A DNA stretch of 64,000 bases. Origin: Flavobacteriales bacterium UBA4422. Its GTDB lineage: Bacteria > Bacteroidota > Bacteroidia > Flavobacteriales_G > Salibacteraceae. The position numbers and the translations under genes were made by a program. The DNA is taken from NCBI GenBank assembly GCA_002389645.1, contig DGQE01000015.1:1-64000 (forward strand), written 5' to 3'. The notes under the pieces are model-generated. The model ran no database searches, was not told where the DNA came from, and saw only the letters and a program-made list of their open reading frames with translations. Positions within the stretch are counted from its first letter, which is position 1. Every line of letters begins with the position of its first letter. Below are positions 51,705 to 61,337 of the stretch, one piece after another.

Positions 51705-52895
51705 TTACTTTATTACTCCAAGACTCTTTCCGACTTTCGTAAAAGCAGTAATCGCCTTGTCTAATTGACCTGGTGTGTGGGCAGCAGACAATTGCACACG
51801 AATGCGCGCTTGCCCTTTAGGCACCACAGGAAAAAAGAACCCGATTACATAAATCCCTTCTTCCAATAATTCATTAGCGAATTTCTGCGATAACGCTGCA
51901 TCATAGAGCATTATAGGTACAATTGCCGAGTCACCATCCTTAATATCGAACCCAGCTGCCTTTATTCCCTTTTTGAAATAGTTGACATTACTCTCAAGCT
52001 TATCTCTTAAGTCAGTTGTTTCTGTAAGTAAATCAAACACCGCAATAGAAGCACCAACAATACTTGGCGCCAACGAGTTACTGAATAAATATGGCCTTGA
52101 GCGTTGACGAAGAATTTCAACAATCTCTGTCTTCCCGGTTGTAAAACCACCCATCGCACCTCCCAGCGCCTTACCTAGGGTGCCTGTGATGATGTCTACA
52201 CGCCCCAAAACATTTTTAAGCTCAACCGTTCCACGACCGGTTTTTCCAATAAACCCAGTAGCATGGCATTCATCCACCATAACTAATGCGTCATACTTAT
52301 CAGCTAGGTCACAAATTTTATCGAGTTGCGCCACATAACCGTCCATCGAGAAAACGCCATCCGTTACAATAATCTTAAATCGAGACCCATCTGCCGCTTT
52401 TAATTGCTCTTCAAGGTCGGCCATATCACTATTTGCATAACGGAATCTCTTGGCTTTACACAACCTCACACCATCGATGATACTGGCGTGATTTAAAGAA
52501 TCTGAAATAATAGCATCCTCTGCGCTCAACAAAGGCTCAAAAACACCTCCATTTGCATCAAAGGCTGCAGCATATAATATGGTGTCCTCGGTATGTAAAA
52601 ATTCCGCGATTTTTTGTTCTAGCGTTTTGTGAATATCTTGAGTTCCGCAGATGAAGCGAACAGAAGACATACCAAAGCCATGCGTATCTAAAGCATCTTT
52701 TGCTGCCTGAACAACTTTTGGATGAGAGGAAAGGCCTAAATAATTGTTAGAGCAAAAATTCAATACTTCTTGTCCTGTGCTTATTTTAATGGAAGCACCT
52801 TGCTCAGACGTTATTACCCTTTCTTTCTTTAATAAACCCGCTTCTTCAATTGATTGAAGCTCATTTTGAAGATGTTCTTTTAGATTACCGTACAT
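51705..52895 (-). CDS. kbl: Glycine C-acetyltransferase (2-amino-3-ketobutyrate CoA ligase)
   Basis: Kbl is a PLP enzyme that cleaves 2-amino-3-oxobutyrate with CoA to glycine and acetyl-CoA in threonine breakdown. The 396-residue alpha-oxoamine-synthase-fold protein has NFCSNNYLGLSSHPKV, GMSSVRFICGTQDIHK, VMVDECHATGFIG and the PLP-lysine motif GTLGKALGGAMGG (Lys in GTLGK). Threonine dehydrogenase is not in the window. 8-Amino-7-oxononanoate synthase is the nearest alternative, but the motifs and length favour Kbl. Confidence 0.9.
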   Translation of the reverse strand: MYGNLKEHLQNELQSIEEAGLLKKERVITSEQGASIKISTGQEVLNFCSNNYLGLSSHPKVVQAAKDALDTHGFGMSSVRFICGTQDIHKTLEQKIAEFLHTEDTILYAAAFDANGGVFEPLLSAEDAIISDSLNHASIIDGVRLCKAKRFRYANSDMADLEEQLKAADGSRFKIIVTDGVFSMDGYVAQLDKICDLADKYDALVMVDECHATGFIGKTGRGTVELKNVLGRVDIITGTLGKALGGAMGGFTTGKTEIVEILRQRSRPYLFSNSLAPSIVGASIAVFDLLTETTDLRDKLESNVNYFKKGIKAAGFDIKDGDSAIVPIMLYDAALSQKFANELLEEGIYVIGFFFPVVPKGQARIRVQLSAAHTPGQLDKAITAFTKVGKSLGVIK

Positions 52896-52914
52896 ATCAT
52901 TTCAATTTTTCTAA

Positions 52915-52952
52915 AAAACAAAAAGCAGTCGGTAATGACTGCTTTTTGTTTT
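52915..52952. terminator. Intrinsic terminator between gdhA and kbl
   Basis: A 16-bp perfect stem (52915-52930 with 52937-52952) with a 6-nt loop has A/T-rich outer parts that serve as the terminal T-tract on either strand. It lies 17 nt after the gdhA stop, and just upstream of the kbl start on the same strand, so kbl needs its own promoter. Confidence 0.88.
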
Positions 52953-52969
52953 CTTGATTAGTATATCAT

Positions 52970-54319
52970 TTAAACGTGTCCTTGAGCAACCATTGCATCG
53001 GCAACTTTCAAGAAACCCGCAACGTTTGCACCTTTCACATAATTAACATAGCCATCGCCATCTGATCCATACTGAACGCAAGCTTCGTGAATACTGTTCA
53101 TGATACCATGAAGCTTTTCATCAACCTCTTCTCTTGTCCAACCTAATCTTAATGAGTTTTGACTCATTTCCAACCCTGACGTTGCAACTCCACCAGCATT
53201 TGACGCTTTACCCGGAGCAAAAAGCAACTTAGCTGAGTGAAAGACTTCAATCGCTTCAGGAGTGCAAGGCATATTCGCGCCTTCACTTACACACATCGCT
53301 CCATTGGCTACAAGGGCTTTTGCCTCATCTCCGTTCAACTCATTCTGAGTTGCACATGGCAGAGCAATATCGCATTTGACTGACCATGGGCGCTTTCCTT
53401 CATGGAATTCAGCTCCAAACTTATCAGCATATTCCTTAATCCTACCTCGTCTATTGTTCTTCAAGTCCATGATGAAAGCCAATTTCTCAGCGTTGATTCC
53501 ATCCTTGTCGTGAACAAAACCTGAAGAATCTGACACAGTAACAACTTTAGCTCCAAGCTGAGTAGCCTTTTCACATGCATATTGCGCTACATTTCCACTT
53601 CCTGAAATGACTACCGTCTTACCATTGAAGCTCTCGCCTTTCGTTTTAAGCATGTTTTCAGCAAAATAAACATTACCATATCCTGTTGCTTCAGGACGGA
53701 TCAAACTCCCTCCAAACTCACGACCTTTACCAGTAAGGACTCCAGTAAATTCATTTCTCAGTCTTTTATATTGACCAAAAAGAAAACCTATTTCACGACC
53801 TCCAACTCCGATATCTCCAGCAGGAACATCAGTGTCAGCTCCAATATGCTTAGAAAGCTCTGACATGAAGCTCTGACAAAAACGCATCACTTCATTATCT
53901 GATTTGCCTTTGGGGTCAAAATCAGCGCCACCCTTTCCACCGCCCATTGGCAGTGTGGTAAGTGAATTCTTAAATACTTGCTCGAACGCTAAAAACTTAA
54001 GGATACTTAAATTCACTGATGGGTGAAAACGAAGACCTCCTTTGTACGGCCCAATAGCCGAATTCATTTGAATTCTGTAACCTCGATTTACTTGAAAACC
54101 TCCTTTATCATCGATCCATGGCACACGGAACATGATTACTCTTTCTGGCTCAACCATTCTGTTTAGAATGTTAGCATCCTGATAGGCCTTGTTTTCAGCG
54201 ATGTAAGGAATTACAGTTTCAGCGACTTCATGAACCGCTTGTAGAAATTCAGTTTCATTTGGATTTTTTGCCTTTACAGCATCCATGAAACTGTCTATTT
54301 GTGCTTGATATTTACTCAT
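52970..54319 (-). CDS. gdhA: NADP-type glutamate dehydrogenase
   Basis: GdhA aminates 2-oxoglutarate to glutamate. The 449-residue hexameric-type enzyme shows YRIQMNSAIGPYKGGLRFHP, the catalytic-lysine region LPMGGGKGGADFDPKGKSD, VPAGDIGVGGREIGFLFG, and a Rossmann segment (VVISGSGNVAQYACEKA). Length and pattern match the short bacterial NADP-specific class. A -7 box lies about 30 nt upstream of the start. Confidence 0.95.
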   Translation of the reverse strand: MSKYQAQIDSFMDAVKAKNPNETEFLQAVHEVAETVIPYIAENKAYQDANILNRMVEPERVIMFRVPWIDDKGGFQVNRGYRIQMNSAIGPYKGGLRFHPSVNLSILKFLAFEQVFKNSLTTLPMGGGKGGADFDPKGKSDNEVMRFCQSFMSELSKHIGADTDVPAGDIGVGGREIGFLFGQYKRLRNEFTGVLTGKGREFGGSLIRPEATGYGNVYFAENMLKTKGESFNGKTVVISGSGNVAQYACEKATQLGAKVVTVSDSSGFVHDKDGINAEKLAFIMDLKNNRRGRIKEYADKFGAEFHEGKRPWSVKCDIALPCATQNELNGDEAKALVANGAMCVSEGANMPCTPEAIEVFHSAKLLFAPGKASNAGGVATSGLEMSQNSLRLGWTREEVDEKLHGIMNSIHEACVQYGSDGDGYVNYVKGANVAGFLKVADAMVAQGHV

Positions 54320-54351
54320 TGTGAACTTGTTAAGTCTGTATTAAAGTGCCG

Positions 54352-54359
54352 CAAAAGTA
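54352..54359 (-). promoter_or_regulatory. Bacteroidota -7 box of gdhA
   Basis: On the minus strand TACTTTTG (54359-54352) followed by CG fits TAnnTTTG, 32 nt before the gdhA ATG. No clear -33 TTG is seen. Confidence 0.45.
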
Positions 54360-54397
54360 TTAGATTTTAAATCTCATAGTGCTATTTTTTATTGCCC

Positions 54398-55183
54398 TTA
54401 TTTCGCGAATTTAACACGGTATAAATCAACTTGTTCTAGCCAATACCTTTTAGATACATCCATGCCATCCAAGAAGTAAAACTCACCACCCCAATTATGT
54501 TTTACTCGTTTGAAGACTTTTACATCAATACCTTTTTTCACCACTATTCTAATAACCTCGTGGTTAGTGAGGTTGAATGTCTCCTCAGTAATTCCATTAT
54601 CAAGTTGAGAGAAATCCTCTTTAACCTTTTCTTCTTTTATAGGTTGGGCAGCAGACGGAGTTTGTTTCACAACATTTACTTCTTCTTTTTTGACCGCAGG
54701 CATCTCTGCTTCAATAGGAGGTTCTATTTCTAATGAAGGAGATTCATTGATAATAGTATCTACAGCTGACTCAGCCGAAACGACTTTTAAATCTGGTACC
54801 TGAAGAGATCTTGATTGAATCTTTTGATCAGACTCAACCTGCATAAGCTGCACTGATTTGATTGGAACTTTTACATAGATCGAATCAACCGATCTAGCAG
54901 CATTCTTCGCCATTAGAATATCTAAATCATTGACTTTAGAAATCAACCATTGTTTCATTTCAGGGTTGTACTGGCTAGCCTCTTGAAATGTCATACGAGC
55001 CAATAAGTAATCGTTGGCCTTAAACGCCCTATCTGCATTCTCAATGAGTTCTTTGTACTTTTCTTCTGCTGCAATTAAAGCCTCAAATTCTTCTTTGGCT
55101 TTTTGATCCCTTTTACTCAACGGCCTTTGAGCCATTAATTGAACTGTAAAAACAAGCATTACTATGGAACATATCCACTTCAT
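54398..55183 (-). CDS. Secreted protein of unknown function
   Basis: The 261-residue protein begins with signal peptide MKWICSIVMLVFTVQLMA. It has a charged helical region with one TPR-like unit (about 25-90: ADRAFKANDYLLARMTFQEASQYNP), a low-complexity Pro/Glu/Val middle, and a C-terminal folded segment (about 205-261: EVIRIVVKKGIDVKVFKRVKHN ... SKRYWLEQV). I chose the ATG at 55183 because it overlaps the NUDIX stop as ATGA and starts the signal peptide; the frame is open 7 codons further. Probably periplasmic. No family is recognised. Confidence 0.65.
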   Translation of the reverse strand: MKWICSIVMLVFTVQLMAQRPLSKRDQKAKEEFEALIAAEEKYKELIENADRAFKANDYLLARMTFQEASQYNPEMKQWLISKVNDLDILMAKNAARSVDSIYVKVPIKSVQLMQVESDQKIQSRSLQVPDLKVVSAESAVDTIINESPSLEIEPPIEAEMPAVKKEEVNVVKQTPSAAQPIKEEKVKEDFSQLDNGITEETFNLTNHEVIRIVVKKGIDVKVFKRVKHNWGGEFYFLDGMDVSKRYWLEQVDLYRVKFAK

Positions 55184-55815
55184 ATGACACCTCTTATCAT
55201 CCATTTAATTTCACTTAGCATCATGGCAGTTGCGCCCCATATTTGATGCCCTTGATGCTCAAAATATGGCATCTTTATTTCAACCCCGTTATTTAGTCTA
55301 ATTTCACCTTGAACAACCAATTTATCATCAAGCAGTTTTGATACAGGTAAAAAAATAATTTTTTGGACTTCCCGCTCATTTCTAGACAATTCAGGAAGTT
55401 TGGTAAGATAGAAAAGAAAAGGGTGAACTAAAAATCTACTAGGTGGAATATAGACCTCAGAGATAGACCTTATTAGCTTTGGAGTTTTGCGCAAAACGCC
55501 AACTTCTTCTTCCATTTCCCTCAGAGCGGTATCAACTAATGACTCGTCCTCTTCTTCCACTTTTCCACCTGGAAAACCTATTTGACCGCTGTGCACCCCA
55601 TCGTATGACTGTCTTTCAATAAGTAAAATATTCGCCTCATCATTTTGAGGAAAAAAGGTGACGGCAACCGAACTCAGCCTTGGACTTTCATCATTCTGAA
55701 GTGCAGTTTTACGTTGTTTAGCTATAAAAGGCAAAATATCATCATGAGCATCTTGGCCTGGCAACGGCAGATCGGGTAATAAATGAAGCCTATTCAAAAG
55801 GTGATCAAACCTCAT
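55180..55815 (-). CDS. NUDIX hydrolase, CoA-pyrophosphatase-like
   Basis: The 211-residue protein has a complete NUDIX box in GFPGGKVEEEDESLVDTALREMEEEVGVL (split here as GFPGGKVEEEDESL and REMEEEVGVL). It also has the upstream LLIERQSYDGVHSGQIGFPGG characteristic of the NudL/YeaB CoA-diphosphatase group. It should hydrolyse CoA or similar dinucleotides with Mg2+. It overlaps the BadF-type kinase by 11 nt and the secreted unknown by 4 nt, so the three form one operon. Confidence 0.88.
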   Translation of the reverse strand: MRFDHLLNRLHLLPDLPLPGQDAHDDILPFIAKQRKTALQNDESPRLSSVAVTFFPQNDEANILLIERQSYDGVHSGQIGFPGGKVEEEDESLVDTALREMEEEVGVLRKTPKLIRSISEVYIPPSRFLVHPFLFYLTKLPELSRNEREVQKIIFLPVSKLLDDKLVVQGEIRLNNGVEIKMPYFEHQGHQIWGATAMMLSEIKWMIRGVI

Positions 55816-56653
55816 GATCGTTCAAATGATATTTAACCAAGGCATTGATAGGCTTGCGCTCAAATATCCCAGGTGTCAAATTAAACTCTCTTAATACCTG
55901 GCGCAATTCTGTTTCAAATTCACAAGCGATAGAACCAAGAAAATGATGCGGCCAATCTGAGTGATCATACTTCAAAAGATGCTTCCGAACAAATTCAGTA
56001 AAAACATCATGCAACAAATTTTGGATAAACTCTGAGCTTCGAAATTCAGAACAAATTGGCGCAAAAGATGCAACAAAAGTATTCGGCAACGGATCGTGAT
56101 AAACATGATCTAGAATTTCATCTTTATCAAACTTGTACGCAGCATCAATGTGATCTGCAATTTCATCGGGCATTTCTCTATAACAACGCGCACGAATTAG
56201 TTCCTTCCCTATATGTCCTCCACTTCCTTCATCTCCGAGCACAAAGCCAAGATTATCAACGTTATCTAAAACGTTCATTCCATCATATAGACATGAGTTG
56301 GATCCTGTGCCAAGAATACTCGCAACTCCCTGATTAAATTGACAAGCCGCCCTAGCAGCTCCCAAAAGGTCGTGATATACAAAAACGCTGCTACTAGAAG
56401 TCGCATTGCTCAATGCATAATTTACAATTTGATTCCTTTTTTCATTGGAACAGCCTGCTCCATAAAAGTGAATAGCCTTAATCTGATCAATTAATTCTTG
56501 CGGAATTGTTGATCGAAAGACTTCTTCTATTTTCTTTTGATGAACGTAAAATGGGTTCAAACCCATTGAAACAAACCGCTGTTCGTCTCCGTTTTTTTCG
56601 TCAACTAAAACCCAGTCCGTTTTCGTTGACCCACTGTCTGCTATACATATCAC
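55805..56653 (-). CDS. BadF/BadG-type ATPase, probable N-acetylglucosamine kinase
   Basis: The 282-residue ASKHA-fold protein starts MICIADSGSTKTDWVLVD (phosphate 1 motif). It has FYGAGCSNEKR, ASILGTGSNSCLYDG and LGFVLGDEGSGGHIGKELIR, the pattern of GlcNAc/GlcN kinase relatives in Bacteroidota. It probably phosphorylates an amino sugar during cell-wall recycling. The start is GTG, 4 nt after a TATGTTTG box. It is first of an operon with the NUDIX gene. Confidence 0.85.
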   Translation of the reverse strand: MICIADSGSTKTDWVLVDEKNGDEQRFVSMGLNPFYVHQKKIEEVFRSTIPQELIDQIKAIHFYGAGCSNEKRNQIVNYALSNATSSSSVFVYHDLLGAARAACQFNQGVASILGTGSNSCLYDGMNVLDNVDNLGFVLGDEGSGGHIGKELIRARCYREMPDEIADHIDAAYKFDKDEILDHVYHDPLPNTFVASFAPICSEFRSSEFIQNLLHDVFTEFVRKHLLKYDHSDWPHHFLGSIACEFETELRQVLREFNLTPGIFERKPINALVKYHLNDHEV

Positions 56654-56657
56654 AGTG

Positions 56658-56665
56658 CAAACATA
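56658..56665 (-). promoter_or_regulatory. Bacteroidota -7 box of the sugar-kinase operon
   Basis: On the minus strand TATGTTTG (56665-56658) followed by CA fits TAnnTTTG and is only 4 nt from the GTG start at 56653, so the mRNA is probably leaderless. Confidence 0.55.
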
Positions 56666-56712
56666 TTAGGCTAAAGTATGTGACAGTTAAAAAACTGAAA
56701 GTTTTAAACGAA

Positions 56713-56740
56713 AAAGCCCCAATCAAATGATTGGGGCTTT
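56713..56740 (-). terminator. Intrinsic terminator after the giant surface-protein gene
   Basis: A 13-bp perfect stem (56713-56725 with 56728-56740, core GCCCCAATCA) with a 2-nt loop is followed on the minus strand by a short T-run. It lies 15 nt after the stop of the gene at 56755-60102. Confidence 0.88.
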
Positions 56741-56754
56741 CATAAACTTAATTC

Positions 56755-59700
56755 TTATTTATTTCTGATCAAGGTCAAATCACCGCGCCACTCAACGGGC
56801 TCCGCATCTAAGGTTTCTTCCCTTCCGGTAACTACATAGAAGTATGTTCCTTCTGGCTCGTTACCGCCATCCCAGAAATCATCTATTTGTTCTGTTTGAA
56901 ATACCTTGGTTCCCCACCTGTTGTAAATCTTCATATCAAAATCCTTGATGCCTTCGATATCCCAAACGAAGAAATCATTTTCATTATCACCGTTAGGGGT
57001 AAACACATTAGGAATAAAGAAATTAGTAATCCTGTCTGTGCGAACAAATAACTTGCTCGTATCAGTACACTGACCATTATCTGCAATTAACTGCACCAAA
57101 TAAGTCCCAATCTCAGGAAACAAAAACTCTTGTGTTTCTCCTAATTCATCTTCAACAGTTTCGTAATCACCGAATGTCCATGTATAAAACAAGCCCGATG
57201 TTGGTTCACTAAGATTAAAAAACGTGAGATCCAAAGGAACATTTCCTGTAATAACCCCGTCAGCAGCAATTGAAACATCACTAGAAGTGCTATCCACTTC
57301 TATAAGCGCATCTGGACTCGGCTTCACAATAGTCTCTAGCCTTGAATAATTACTCTCACAGCCATACTTACTGACTTGAGTTCCATAAATAATGGTTGGC
57401 ATATCTACCAATTCACCATACCTGAATGGATTTCCAGCTCCTAACAACTCCATATCTTGCAATGAAGGTATACTATCAGCGTTCTCAGTTATACCATTCC
57501 AAGAATACCATTTGTAAGTATTGCTTAACAACCCATCTCCTCTTACTGTCCAATTATCACCTTGACAGTACGGGCCACCACCGTGAACCTTCGGACGAAC
57601 AGGTGTACGAGCTATTCGCACTTCCACCTCTTCTTTATTATAGCATGTAGTGGCGGTATCGTACAATTCATAGCTTAAAGTATAAACCCCTTCTCCTATT
57701 TCACTTGGCATAAAGAAACCATCATGAAGAGCAACTAAACTTCCACCCCATCTTCCATCTTCTCTTGCCGTTTCTAATTGAACACTATCTAAAATATTGT
57801 CGCAATAAACACTATCAGCCCCGAAAATCGATGCGTCTGGCAGTAGACTAATCAAAAGCTCTTCAGTCGTAGAAGTACCGCAAAGCCCTTCGATTTCGTA
57901 AGTAATACTATAAGAACCTGCCTTCTTACCCTCCGTATCGAAATAAAAATTTCCTGAACCTTCTGGGTTTTCAAAAATATCATCACCCAACCAAGTTCCA
58001 AATGGATCTCCCTCATAATCGTTCAATCGAAGAAGTAACTCCTCTCCAGCGCATATCTTAGGCAAGCTATCAATACGCGAACTATACTCATTAATGACCC
58101 GAATATCTATTGAATCAGTGTTCACACAGCCACTATCGTTAATCGTATGATAAATTCGAACAGTATCAGGAGCCGTATTAGCATAGGCGCTCGGATCAAA
58201 ATCACCTGATGCAGCAGTATTAGGACCATCCCAAGTACCTCCAGAAACGAAGCCTTCTAGTTGCTCTGACTCACTGAACTTACAGAAAGGACCTTCGGTT
58301 GCCACGCGCGCATCAGGTAATCCTTTTACCCTAATATTCAACTCAGATTCATTAGCGCATACACCTTGTAAAACGTATGTAATCGTTACCGTAGTATCAT
58401 TTCCAAAACCAGGATTTACAATGTCTGGAGCAAACACCCCTTCGACACCATTCACAATACCTGGACCTAAAAACGTTCCACCTGGTGTTTGAGAAACAAG
58501 TGTGTCCAACCCATCGGTTGCACAATAAACCACTGTATCCACTGTACCTCCATTGACTGGAGATAGCATTACTGGGAATTGATCAAACACTTCAATGATG
58601 ATTGTGTCTGTATTGCCACACGTAGCAGTTAGATTACTAGTAACCACATACGCTGTGGTTTGCTGTGGATTAATCCAAGGGTCTTGACATTGAACACAGC
58701 CAAAATTTTGACCTACTATTATTGGGTCTCCATATAAAACTGACCAAGAAAATGTATCTCCTCCGTTCGCATCCAGCTGTATCGTATCTAGGCTACAAAT
58801 TGCAGTATCTGGACCCAAGAAAGTAGCAGGACTAATGAAAATATTGTAATTATAGATGTTGAAGCCTGTCACAGGACAGTTATCATCTTCAACCGTAATA
58901 TTAAAAGGAACAAAATTTTGGGCGACTGGAACCGAGTTCCACTCGATGTGCACTGTGTCAGGATTTCCTCCTTGAATAGACCAAGTAGCACCTGGTAAAA
59001 CCTGATCTATGTTACACGTTATCGTCAAACTATCATTTGAAAGGTTTCCTGAAGTGTCCAAGTCAAATATTGCAACATCAAATTCGAAATCTTGACCAAC
59101 ACAAACTTCAATTGTATTTGGACCAGTTTGGGCTCCTGTTCCTCCGAAGTTCAGCAAACCATTGGTATCCTGTTGAGGAGGTATATTCACACATGAATCG
59201 GTAACGATAAACTGAACATCTCTTTGAGTAGTACTGATTCTAGTTCCAGTCTCTTGATCATACTCAGAGACCTTCACTGCAATGGCATAGTTAGAAGCTA
59301 TGGCTGCCGGATCTTTAAACGCAACGAAAGTAAGCTCACCTGTAGCTGGGTCTATATTCACACCTTGCATTGGTTGAATGCCAGTGTAAACGAAAGGAAA
59401 AGTAGCGTAAGGAATGTAATTAAAGCCCGTAACATTATTATACGTTGAAACTGCAGTATCTAACTCCCAATACAAGCTGTCACCATCTTGCTCTGACGCA
59501 CCCCAGTTGTAAGTCACATCCTGTCCATCACAGAAGAACGGAATTGGCTTATTGGTTGTAAATTTTGGAGAACTATTGTTCGGATATGACTGCTGCTTCA
59601 ATGTTGTAAAAGCCCCAATTGATGGTTGGCCAGTATAGTTTGAGCCTGTGTTTCTGGCTCCTGTTCCATACCACAAAACAAATTCCGAACAAGACGACTG

Positions 59701-60102
59701 GGTCAATGTACTCAGCACTAATTGTTGTTTGTATTTGTACCATCTAATTCCTAATAGACCAGTTTGCCAACCAGCCAAACAAGAGTTTTGAGTTGCTGCC
59801 AATGGCGCACAAATTGGAGAAGCATCAATCAACGTATCTAGCGGTGCATTGAATGAATTACTAGAATTTAAATCAGGACATTGAACCGAAAAATTACCGT
59901 ATCCACCTGAGGCTGCAGAGGTAGGCTGACCGTTAAAGGCAGAACCACCACAATACTCAAAAAAGTCTAGGTAAACGTCAAAAGTATCTCCATTAATATG
60001 CTCATAGGCAATACTCATTCCCATGATATGGGTGGCTTGCACTTTTGAATACCCGATTACTGCGAAAAGCAGAATCATTAATTTTAGGCTTATGTTTTTC
60101 AT
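56755..60102 (-). CDS. Giant T9SS type B surface protein
   Basis: The 1115-residue protein has a signal peptide (MKNISLKLMILLFAVIGYSKVQA) and an N-terminal module (about 24-305: THIMGMSIAYEHINGDTFDVY ... ASEQDGDSLYWEL ... DPATGELTFVAF) related to that of the 34554 protein. A long string of Ig/PKD-like beta domains with many paired cysteines follows, then a late PKD unit (FYTWTFGDYETVED). A T9SS type B C-terminal domain ends it (about 1030-1115: FFIPNVFTPNGDNENDFF, MKIYNRWGTKVFQTE, EGTYFYVVTGRE). The frame is open 3 codons further to a TTG, but the ATG at 60102 gives the signal peptide. Likely a cell-surface adhesin or matrix protein. Confidence 0.87.
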   Translation of the reverse strand: MKNISLKLMILLFAVIGYSKVQATHIMGMSIAYEHINGDTFDVYLDFFEYCGGSAFNGQPTSAASGGYGNFSVQCPDLNSSNSFNAPLDTLIDASPICAPLAATQNSCLAGWQTGLLGIRWYKYKQQLVLSTLTQSSCSEFVLWYGTGARNTGSNYTGQPSIGAFTTLKQQSYPNNSSPKFTTNKPIPFFCDGQDVTYNWGASEQDGDSLYWELDTAVSTYNNVTGFNYIPYATFPFVYTGIQPMQGVNIDPATGELTFVAFKDPAAIASNYAIAVKVSEYDQETGTRISTTQRDVQFIVTDSCVNIPPQQDTNGLLNFGGTGAQTGPNTIEVCVGQDFEFDVAIFDLDTSGNLSNDSLTITCNIDQVLPGATWSIQGGNPDTVHIEWNSVPVAQNFVPFNITVEDDNCPVTGFNIYNYNIFISPATFLGPDTAICSLDTIQLDANGGDTFSWSVLYGDPIIVGQNFGCVQCQDPWINPQQTTAYVVTSNLTATCGNTDTIIIEVFDQFPVMLSPVNGGTVDTVVYCATDGLDTLVSQTPGGTFLGPGIVNGVEGVFAPDIVNPGFGNDTTVTITYVLQGVCANESELNIRVKGLPDARVATEGPFCKFSESEQLEGFVSGGTWDGPNTAASGDFDPSAYANTAPDTVRIYHTINDSGCVNTDSIDIRVINEYSSRIDSLPKICAGEELLLRLNDYEGDPFGTWLGDDIFENPEGSGNFYFDTEGKKAGSYSITYEIEGLCGTSTTEELLISLLPDASIFGADSVYCDNILDSVQLETAREDGRWGGSLVALHDGFFMPSEIGEGVYTLSYELYDTATTCYNKEEVEVRIARTPVRPKVHGGGPYCQGDNWTVRGDGLLSNTYKWYSWNGITENADSIPSLQDMELLGAGNPFRYGELVDMPTIIYGTQVSKYGCESNYSRLETIVKPSPDALIEVDSTSSDVSIAADGVITGNVPLDLTFFNLSEPTSGLFYTWTFGDYETVEDELGETQEFLFPEIGTYLVQLIADNGQCTDTSKLFVRTDRITNFFIPNVFTPNGDNENDFFVWDIEGIKDFDMKIYNRWGTKVFQTEQIDDFWDGGNEPEGTYFYVVTGREETLDAEPVEWRGDLTLIRNK

Positions 60103-60270
60103 TTTATCCAATTTGATATTGATCAGACACTCAAGCTCAAGTCAAAGTTGTCTGACACACGAAAAAAATTTTCACGAAGATATTGATACTCTACTTTAAT
60201 TCATGAACCATTCTTCAACTCGGCAGAAACATTCTTTCGCCATAACGAATAGTTTAGAACCTTTGCATCA

Positions 60271-61305
60271 ATGTCGACACTAATAATCGGAGGTGGTTTG
60301 GCCGGAATTTGCATTGCTGAGCAACTCAAGCAAATAGGAGAACCTTTTAAACTTATCCAACCGACAAACATTCCTTCTAGTACAGCAGTTGCGACTGGAA
60401 TGTTCAATCCAATCGTATTCAAACGATTAAACCTTAGCTGGATGGTTGACGCACTTATTCCAGAAATGCTAACTTTCTATCAATCGCTTGAAGCATCACT
60501 TGGTGTCAACCTAGTCGAAAAACATGAGCTGTTCAAAAAGATAAAAAATCAAGCTTATGAGGACTTTTGGAATAAAAGGCTAAAGGATTCTGAATACACC
60601 CCTTTCATGGGAGACATCAACAACACCTTTGGTGAAGTAAAGCAGACAGGCACACTAGACTGTGCTTTACTTCAAACATCTTACATATCAAAACTAAAGT
60701 CCGAGAAGCTTCTCATTGAGTCGAAATTTCAATTGGAGAATTTAGTGCCAGACAAAGATCAGCTCCATTACAACGATGAAACTTTTGATCGAATTATTTT
60801 TTGCGAAGGTGCCTTTGCTGCGGAGAACCCATACTTTAAATGGCTTCCTTTTAAGCTTTGTAAAGGGGAGTGGATAACCGTTCGCGCAGAAGAGCCAATG
60901 ACTGACATCGTACTAAACAATGTGGTAAACATTATTCCAATCGGGGGTAATGAGTACAAACTGTCAAGTACATTCACTTGGGAAGATTTAGATTGGAAAA
61001 CGACACCTGAAGCCATTGATGATTTACTTAAAGGTTTTACCGAACTATTCGATGTTCCATTTCAAGTCATCGACCAAAAAGCTGCAATAAGACCGACTGT
61101 TGCTGACCGCAGACCATATTTAGGATCTTCCCCTGATGATGACCGGCTATTTATTTTCAACGGATTAGGGTCAAAAGGAGTTATGCTTGCCCCTTACTTC
61201 TCCAAGCATCTAGTCAAACACATTTTCAGAGGCGAAAAGTTGCTTCCTGAGGTAGATATAAAACGTCATTATAAAAGATATTTAAATCGGAACGAAAACA
61301 CCTGA
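60271..61305 (+). CDS. FAD-dependent oxidoreductase (DAO family)
   Basis: The 344-residue protein has the FAD-binding GxGxxG in TLIIGGGLAGICIAEQL (about residues 3-19) and a DAO-type C-terminal segment (about 265-310: AAIRPTVADRRPYLGSSPDDDRLFIFNGLGSKGVMLAP). It resembles glycine/D-amino-acid oxidase-like proteins; the substrate is unknown. A box AACCTTTG (one mismatch to TAnnTTTG) ends 5 nt before the ATG. It is followed by trhO after 44 nt. Confidence 0.86.
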   Translation: MSTLIIGGGLAGICIAEQLKQIGEPFKLIQPTNIPSSTAVATGMFNPIVFKRLNLSWMVDALIPEMLTFYQSLEASLGVNLVEKHELFKKIKNQAYEDFWNKRLKDSEYTPFMGDINNTFGEVKQTGTLDCALLQTSYISKLKSEKLLIESKFQLENLVPDKDQLHYNDETFDRIIFCEGAFAAENPYFKWLPFKLCKGEWITVRAEEPMTDIVLNNVVNIIPIGGNEYKLSSTFTWEDLDWKTTPEAIDDLLKGFTELFDVPFQVIDQKAAIRPTVADRRPYLGSSPDDDRLFIFNGLGSKGVMLAPYFSKHLVKHIFRGEKLLPEVDIKRHYKRYLNRNENT

Positions 61306-61315
61306 TCTAGATCAG
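61302..61315. promoter_or_regulatory. Perfect 14-bp palindrome before trhO
   Basis: CTGATCTAGATCAG is fully self-complementary, overlaps the stop codon of the FAD oxidoreductase gene and lies 22 nt before the trhO -7 box, where a -33 element would sit. It may be an operator. A chance palindrome of this length is unlikely but possible. Confidence 0.35.
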
Positions 61316-61337
61316 AGTTAATTTTCGGTAAAGCGCT

